From NCBI GenBank assembly GCA_965153455.1, contig OZ234494.1, positions 27,333,354-27,397,353 on the forward strand: a stretch of DNA of 64,000 bases, given 5' to 3'. The position numbers and the translations under genes were made by a program. The first letter of the stretch is position 1. The number at the start of each line of letters is the position of its first letter. This DNA is from Sphagnum compactum (lineage: Eukaryota > Bryophyta > Sphagnopsida > Sphagnales). The notes beneath the pieces were generated by a model that had not been told where the DNA came from, ran no database searches, and worked only from the letters and a program-made list of their open reading frames with translations. Shown here piece after piece: positions 59,681-64,000 of the stretch.

Positions 59681-62600
59681 TCATGTTAAAATAAATAATT
59701 TTTTGCTATTGGATCCAGAAATGAGTGGACCAATGGCCTACTAGGAATTACCACTTTTAAAGTCCAAAACAAGGGTTTTTTTTGTGGGTTAGAGTGAATT
59801 ACAAAGTTTTCCATTGACCTTGGGCATTTTTTTCCATGTAATCTAAAGCTCATTTAGAGATCCCTTTTCTTAATAGTGAACACATGTGCACAAGAATATT
59901 TTTTTTTAAAACTAATATTTTCTGAATTTTTGAAAAAAATCTATGTTTTACCTTGCGTAAATGTCCATAGGTAAAAGTGCCATCACGCAAAACTTTTCAA
60001 ACTTAATGGTTTGAATATGTTATTTAACCAAAATCGGGTCCCTAATCAACACATCATAAATGATTGGACCATTTCAATGTCCATATAAAAAAATTGTTGT
60101 CATCATTATAGTCAATAATGTTCAACTTTGAAAGTCCATATCTCTTGTATTTTTCTTGATTATGAAAATTTAATAAATGGAATAGATACTTATTCAAGTT
60201 GGTATCCTTAAACTAAGTCCCTATTAAATAAAATAAGATTTACCTATCAAATATGGTCATTAGAATGACAAGCACTCTTTAACTTAAATTTTTAGAAAGT
60301 TCGAAGATTGTTCCACTCATTCTTGCACCCACCCCAAAGAGTAATAATGAATATTCTGTGAAGTGTAACATGTAGTAAATCTTCTTTATTTGCACCAAAA
60401 AAAGGAAAAGACAAATTCTCTAAATGTTCTTGAATGCCAGACAATAATTCATTTCTATATAGAATTGAAACGTTACAAGACACAAAGATCATAAAAATTG
60501 TTCCATTCCATTCAATAGAAATGTCAAGTGGTCAATATCCATAATAGTTGTAGTGACAGTCACTAATAGATTCTATACTTCATTCACATAAACTAATTCC
60601 AATTATCAACATCATTGGAATATCACAATGTTTCTACTATATTAATTTATCATATGAATACACTTGAAAATAATCCAATAAGTATAACATACATGATTAG
60701 TCCTTAATTTATGATTTCAACATTGTTTTAAGAGTTTTAAAACATTATTTACACATCTTTGGCCAATCTTGCACTACCACATGAATTTATCAATGCAAAT
60801 TCAAGACTCCAGTTAAAACTCTCAAGGTGCAACCTTGGCTCATTAATCTATGAATGTACTCCAATTGATTCATGGTGTTTAGGAATTGAATGAACTTAAA
60901 AATATCAAATTTTTCCTTTAATTTCAATTTTAATTTTTTTGACAACACTAACCCCCAATCAAATCTCAATCTCAAAAACTTTGTAACTAATTTTAATGAT
61001 GAAAAATTTTGAGGAACTAGTATATGAGAGATTTTGCAGAATCCTTTGTATGATCATCTTTGGACAAATCTGAAGACAATTCATACCTACTTCATTTCCA
61101 AGCCTAATTACTTCTTATAGTCACAATTATCTCACTCATTTTCTCTACTCGCCACATGGATATGAAAAGGCAAATTAACGTGTGCCTATTTCATGTCCAT
61201 GATATTTATATCAATTCAAATTAAATTTGACATTGACATTAATTATGATGAACTATTGGAAACCATATGGGAACATAATAAGAGAAAAAAAAAATGATCA
61301 TTGTTGGTAGTGTGCAACAATGCAAAGCCCAAGTTTAGGAATGTAAGGTGGTGTGATCATAATTGTGTGTTATCAGATTTCTGATTATTGTTTAGAGCCA
61401 AAAAAAGTATTTTGTTGATATATATATAACCATTCAATATGAAAAACTTTTATTTTCTTTAACTAATATCATTGTTGGAAAGTGCAACGTAGGAAGTCCA
61501 TGTATAGATCAATTTTCGAAGTCAATGATTTAGACACAAGCAAGATTAAGTCTTCAAAAGCTTGGATTGCCATGCAAAAAAAAACCTTATAACAACCTAT
61601 ATTAACAAGAAAAATAATTAGAATTTTTTTTGAATGCACATCTAATTATTCTTATCATTTACATAGTCTCCCAATCATCATCTTCCCAAAAATCATGCAA
61701 TGTTTTCAAAATAATAATTTTGACATAATTCAAAATTTCAAGATTTTTCAATTAACTCCTTATGAGAATCATTAATTAATTATTTTATTTTATTTTTGTT
61801 GATAAAATAGAGTTATCTGTAAAGTGACCCTGTCTTCACCCTGTCTTTGGGCCTGCTTTCAGCCCCTATCCCCTCTTTCAGTGGTATCCACAAAGTAATG
61901 AAATTTTATTAAGTCATAGTATGCATTTAATGCACAAGGTTTGAGAGTAACTATAGTAATTCTACAAGTAGGAGCAGTGAAAATATATGTAGCAGCAGTG
62001 GAGGTGCTCAGGACAAAGGAAAGATAGGACGAAACTTAGTTTACCACCATTAGTCATCAACATTAATATGGAATCATTAATGTTGATTATCATGAATTTT
62101 TAAATTGTAATATGTTCTTCCTTAATTGAAAATGTATTTGGACTAAATGTTGTTTCAATCATTTTATAGAAATTTTTTAAATTATAATTAATAAAATATT
62201 AAAATTTATTATTAAATAATTATTTTTAAAACCTTTATAAATGATTGATGTACACTTACACCAAAGCACAATTATGAATCGATTGTATATGATTTTTAGA
62301 ATAATTCAAATGACTAAAATCTAGGATGTTACTACTTTTGATATTATATATAATTTCAGGTTTCCTTAAAATTCGGTACATTGTACCATGCATTTACTCC
62401 ACCAACAGAATCCTTGAGATGTACTTTCAAAAGAATCCGAAAACAAATTGTCATATTCATCCTGAAGTATGCCTTTTAATATTTCAACTTAAGAAATCTT
62501 GGGGCCAACGGTTCTTTTTTTTGGTCAATTTCTAATGTTGTAGCATCCTGAGCAAGCATCCCAAGAAAAAATCAGCAATAACTGACTACAAATATATTTC

Positions 62601-62684
62601 TAGAAACCTATCCAAACAATAGAGAAACTGGTGAAAGCTACCCCAAACTAAAAACTGAGTTGAATGTGATAAAATAATTCTCAT
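59681..62684. other. AT-rich intergenic sequence
   Basis: Nothing was recognised, apart from a small moderate-GC patch at 61,826-61,890 (CCTGTCTTCACCCTGTCTTT). Confidence 0.4.
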
Positions 62685-62860
62685 TTAACCTTTTTTTTGG
62701 GGGGTCAACACTGACAAGGATGCAAAAAAAAAGAAAAAGAAAAAAACTTCCCACTGAATTGGGGGCACAAATTTGCTGCCATACTGGCTGGATTTGATGA
62801 TAGGTACCAGAGTTGGCATGGTATTGACTTTCTGAACATACCCAGTAGCAAGCAGCCTAG

Positions 62861-62905
62861 ACCTGGTATTTTGGGTATACCAATGTTGATACTTTGATAC
62901 CAGGT
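62861..62905. repeat. Hairpin with 9-bp perfect arms
   Basis: ACCTGGTAT (62,861-62,869) pairs with ATACCAGGT (62,897-62,905) around a 27-base loop that itself holds GGTATACC. Confidence 0.6.
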
Positions 62906-63343
62906 GCAGGCCTGTTATGTTGTACCTGACCAAAAAAACCCCAACATACCTACCTACATGATACAACAGCACTGTTATTATTATTACACATCGGTGGGGG
63001 GGGACCAGAGTTTGATCGGCTGTTATTTTGCTACGTCGTGCGTCAGTCACCTGCTCCTCCTTTCACCCTCTGTTTCGACCAAAGACAGGACAGGAACTAA
63101 CTCCCTATGGATATACTTGTAGGGATAACTCTAGTGGGTCTAAAACTTCTAATCCTGTATTTGACAGACTTTTCCTGAGAAGTAAGTAAACTTCAATTTA
63201 AGTAGAGGGAATGTTCTGCTGCTGCTGCTTCTGCTGTTGGTTGCAGAATGATTCATTGATTAGCTTCCCTGGGGTGTTTAATACAGTGCATGTGCAATTG
63301 TGTAAAGAGTGTGAAATTGGAACCCATTTTGTTCTTCAACTTC

Positions 63344-63717
63344 TCACTCTTCACACAATTCACTGTGAAGCATTAAATGAAGGATCAGACTGAGCACAGA
63401 TGGCGCCCACCATTGAAAGATCCTTCCTTGTGTGGTTCCAAAATTGAAGGACCTCCTCCTCATCACGCCCTTTGACTCCTGAGAGATACCATTTCTGTAG
63501 GCTGTCAGTGCTGCTGCCGCCTGCTGTGATACCCAATTTTCTATTTGACTTATTTTACCTGAACCCATGGGAGAGGATCCGATTGCTCAGAGAAAAGATC
63601 CGCTGGGAGTTGTGCCATCAATTCGATTTTCATCGGTCTCTGTAAACTAGAAGCATCAGCGGTGTTGTCAATCACTCTGTTGCAACTGTAATTGCCACTT
63701 GCTCCAAGTTTTGATGC
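63344..63717 (-). CDS. Possible exon or exons of an unrecognised gene
   Basis: On the minus strand one frame, open from about 63,717, reads SASKLGASGNYSCNRV, then MKIELMAQLPADLFSEQSDP and LPWVQ. It ends at a consensus donor CAG|GTAAAA near 63,560. In another frame the same strand reads on from an ATG overlapping that donor (63,568-63,344) with ENWVSQQAAAALTAYRNGIS, QESKGVMRRRSFNFGTTQG and FQWWAP. Composition and GC are clearly more protein-like than in the preceding 15 kb. Possible explanations are a spliced first exon, a frameshifted pseudogene or an unspliced protein of 74 residues. I do not recognise a family, and the partner exons are not evident. Confidence 0.35.
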
Positions 63718-64000
63718 AGATTACGACCAGAAGTTCTGCCGATCTGCAAAACTGCACACAAATTTCGGCCTGACCTTTGCACTGGCCGCTGCACAGGTTG
63801 ATTGGGCGGGCGGCGGGAGGAGAAGGCAGCCAAAATAAGACTTCTTTTTTTCCATTGTGAGTATTAGAAGTCTTGACCGGTTCTTAATTATTCAAGAAAA
63901 CCACTGATCACAGTTCCAACTGAAAGGACCCTCAGTTGCAGTTCAAGGATTTTAAATCTTTTGATAGAACCTCAAACCCAGTTTCATTTGGATTTTTCAC
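63718..64000. other. Right edge, moderate-GC, possibly upstream of the putative minus-strand gene
   Basis: It includes a GC-rich patch GGGCGGGCGGCGGGAGGAG near 63,804-63,822, which could be promoter or leader of the putative exon. No element can be assigned. Confidence 0.3.

Noticed and set aside
1-64000. tRNA genes and CRISPR arrays
   Set aside because: No GGTTCGAATCC-type B box with a matching A box was noticed. The tandem repeats present are minisatellites without unique spacers, and the genome is eukaryotic.

Overview
The window looks like a repeat-rich, AT-rich piece of a large land-plant nuclear genome. The firmest clue is a pair of CC-type (ROXY-class) glutaredoxin genes, a class known only from land plants, in 64 kb that otherwise holds mostly decayed mobile DNA. 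Very low gene density, long introns and heavily mutated transposon relics suggest a gymnosperm or another large-genome lineage; this is inference, and nothing here fixes the species.

Only two intact protein genes can be defended: a 105-residue glutaredoxin (9,978-10,295, minus) and a 136-residue glutaredoxin (45,646-46,056, minus). Both have a CCMC active site and an ALWL C-terminus and lie in the same orientation about 35 kb apart. They differ by one base in the LxxLL motif that contacts TGA bZIP factors (LVPLL versus LVPQL). The second gene sits beside a GC-rich, microsatellite-rich block (46.1-48.6 kb) carrying a perfect TGACGTCA site.

The most interesting relic is a multi-exon plus-strand pseudogene (about 21.95-28.1 kb). 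It belongs to a widespread but uncharacterised eukaryotic family marked by DFAxNY, EIQxxHW, SDGxxxQFK and SHGKGxxDG-type motifs. Intron boundaries and phases can still be read, and several in-frame stops and frameshifts show that it is dead. Two more fragments of the family lie at 1.78-2.52 kb (minus) and 3.6-3.86 kb (plus). Other relics are a Ty3/gypsy-type gag (17.64-19.69 kb, plus), a hAT-like transposase (about 41.25-42.61 kb, minus), an unrecognised broken coding region (about 30.54-32.53 kb, minus), and a possible exon near the right edge (63.3-63.7 kb, minus).

Non-coding structure is rich: a 27-bp terminal-inverted-repeat element (5,139-5,918); a fold-back Mutator-like MITE with 9-bp target duplications (49,202-49,682); tandem MITE ends (35.7-36.36 kb); an array of about ten 33-bp quasi-palindromes (14,551-14,949); minisatellites with periods of about 112, 13 and 220 bp; a palindrome cluster at 33.06-33.19 kb; and a dispersed repeat family at 49.9-54.15 kb. 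Most remaining sequence is AT-rich and holds nothing I can name. All similarity statements come from reading by eye; no search or alignment program was run.
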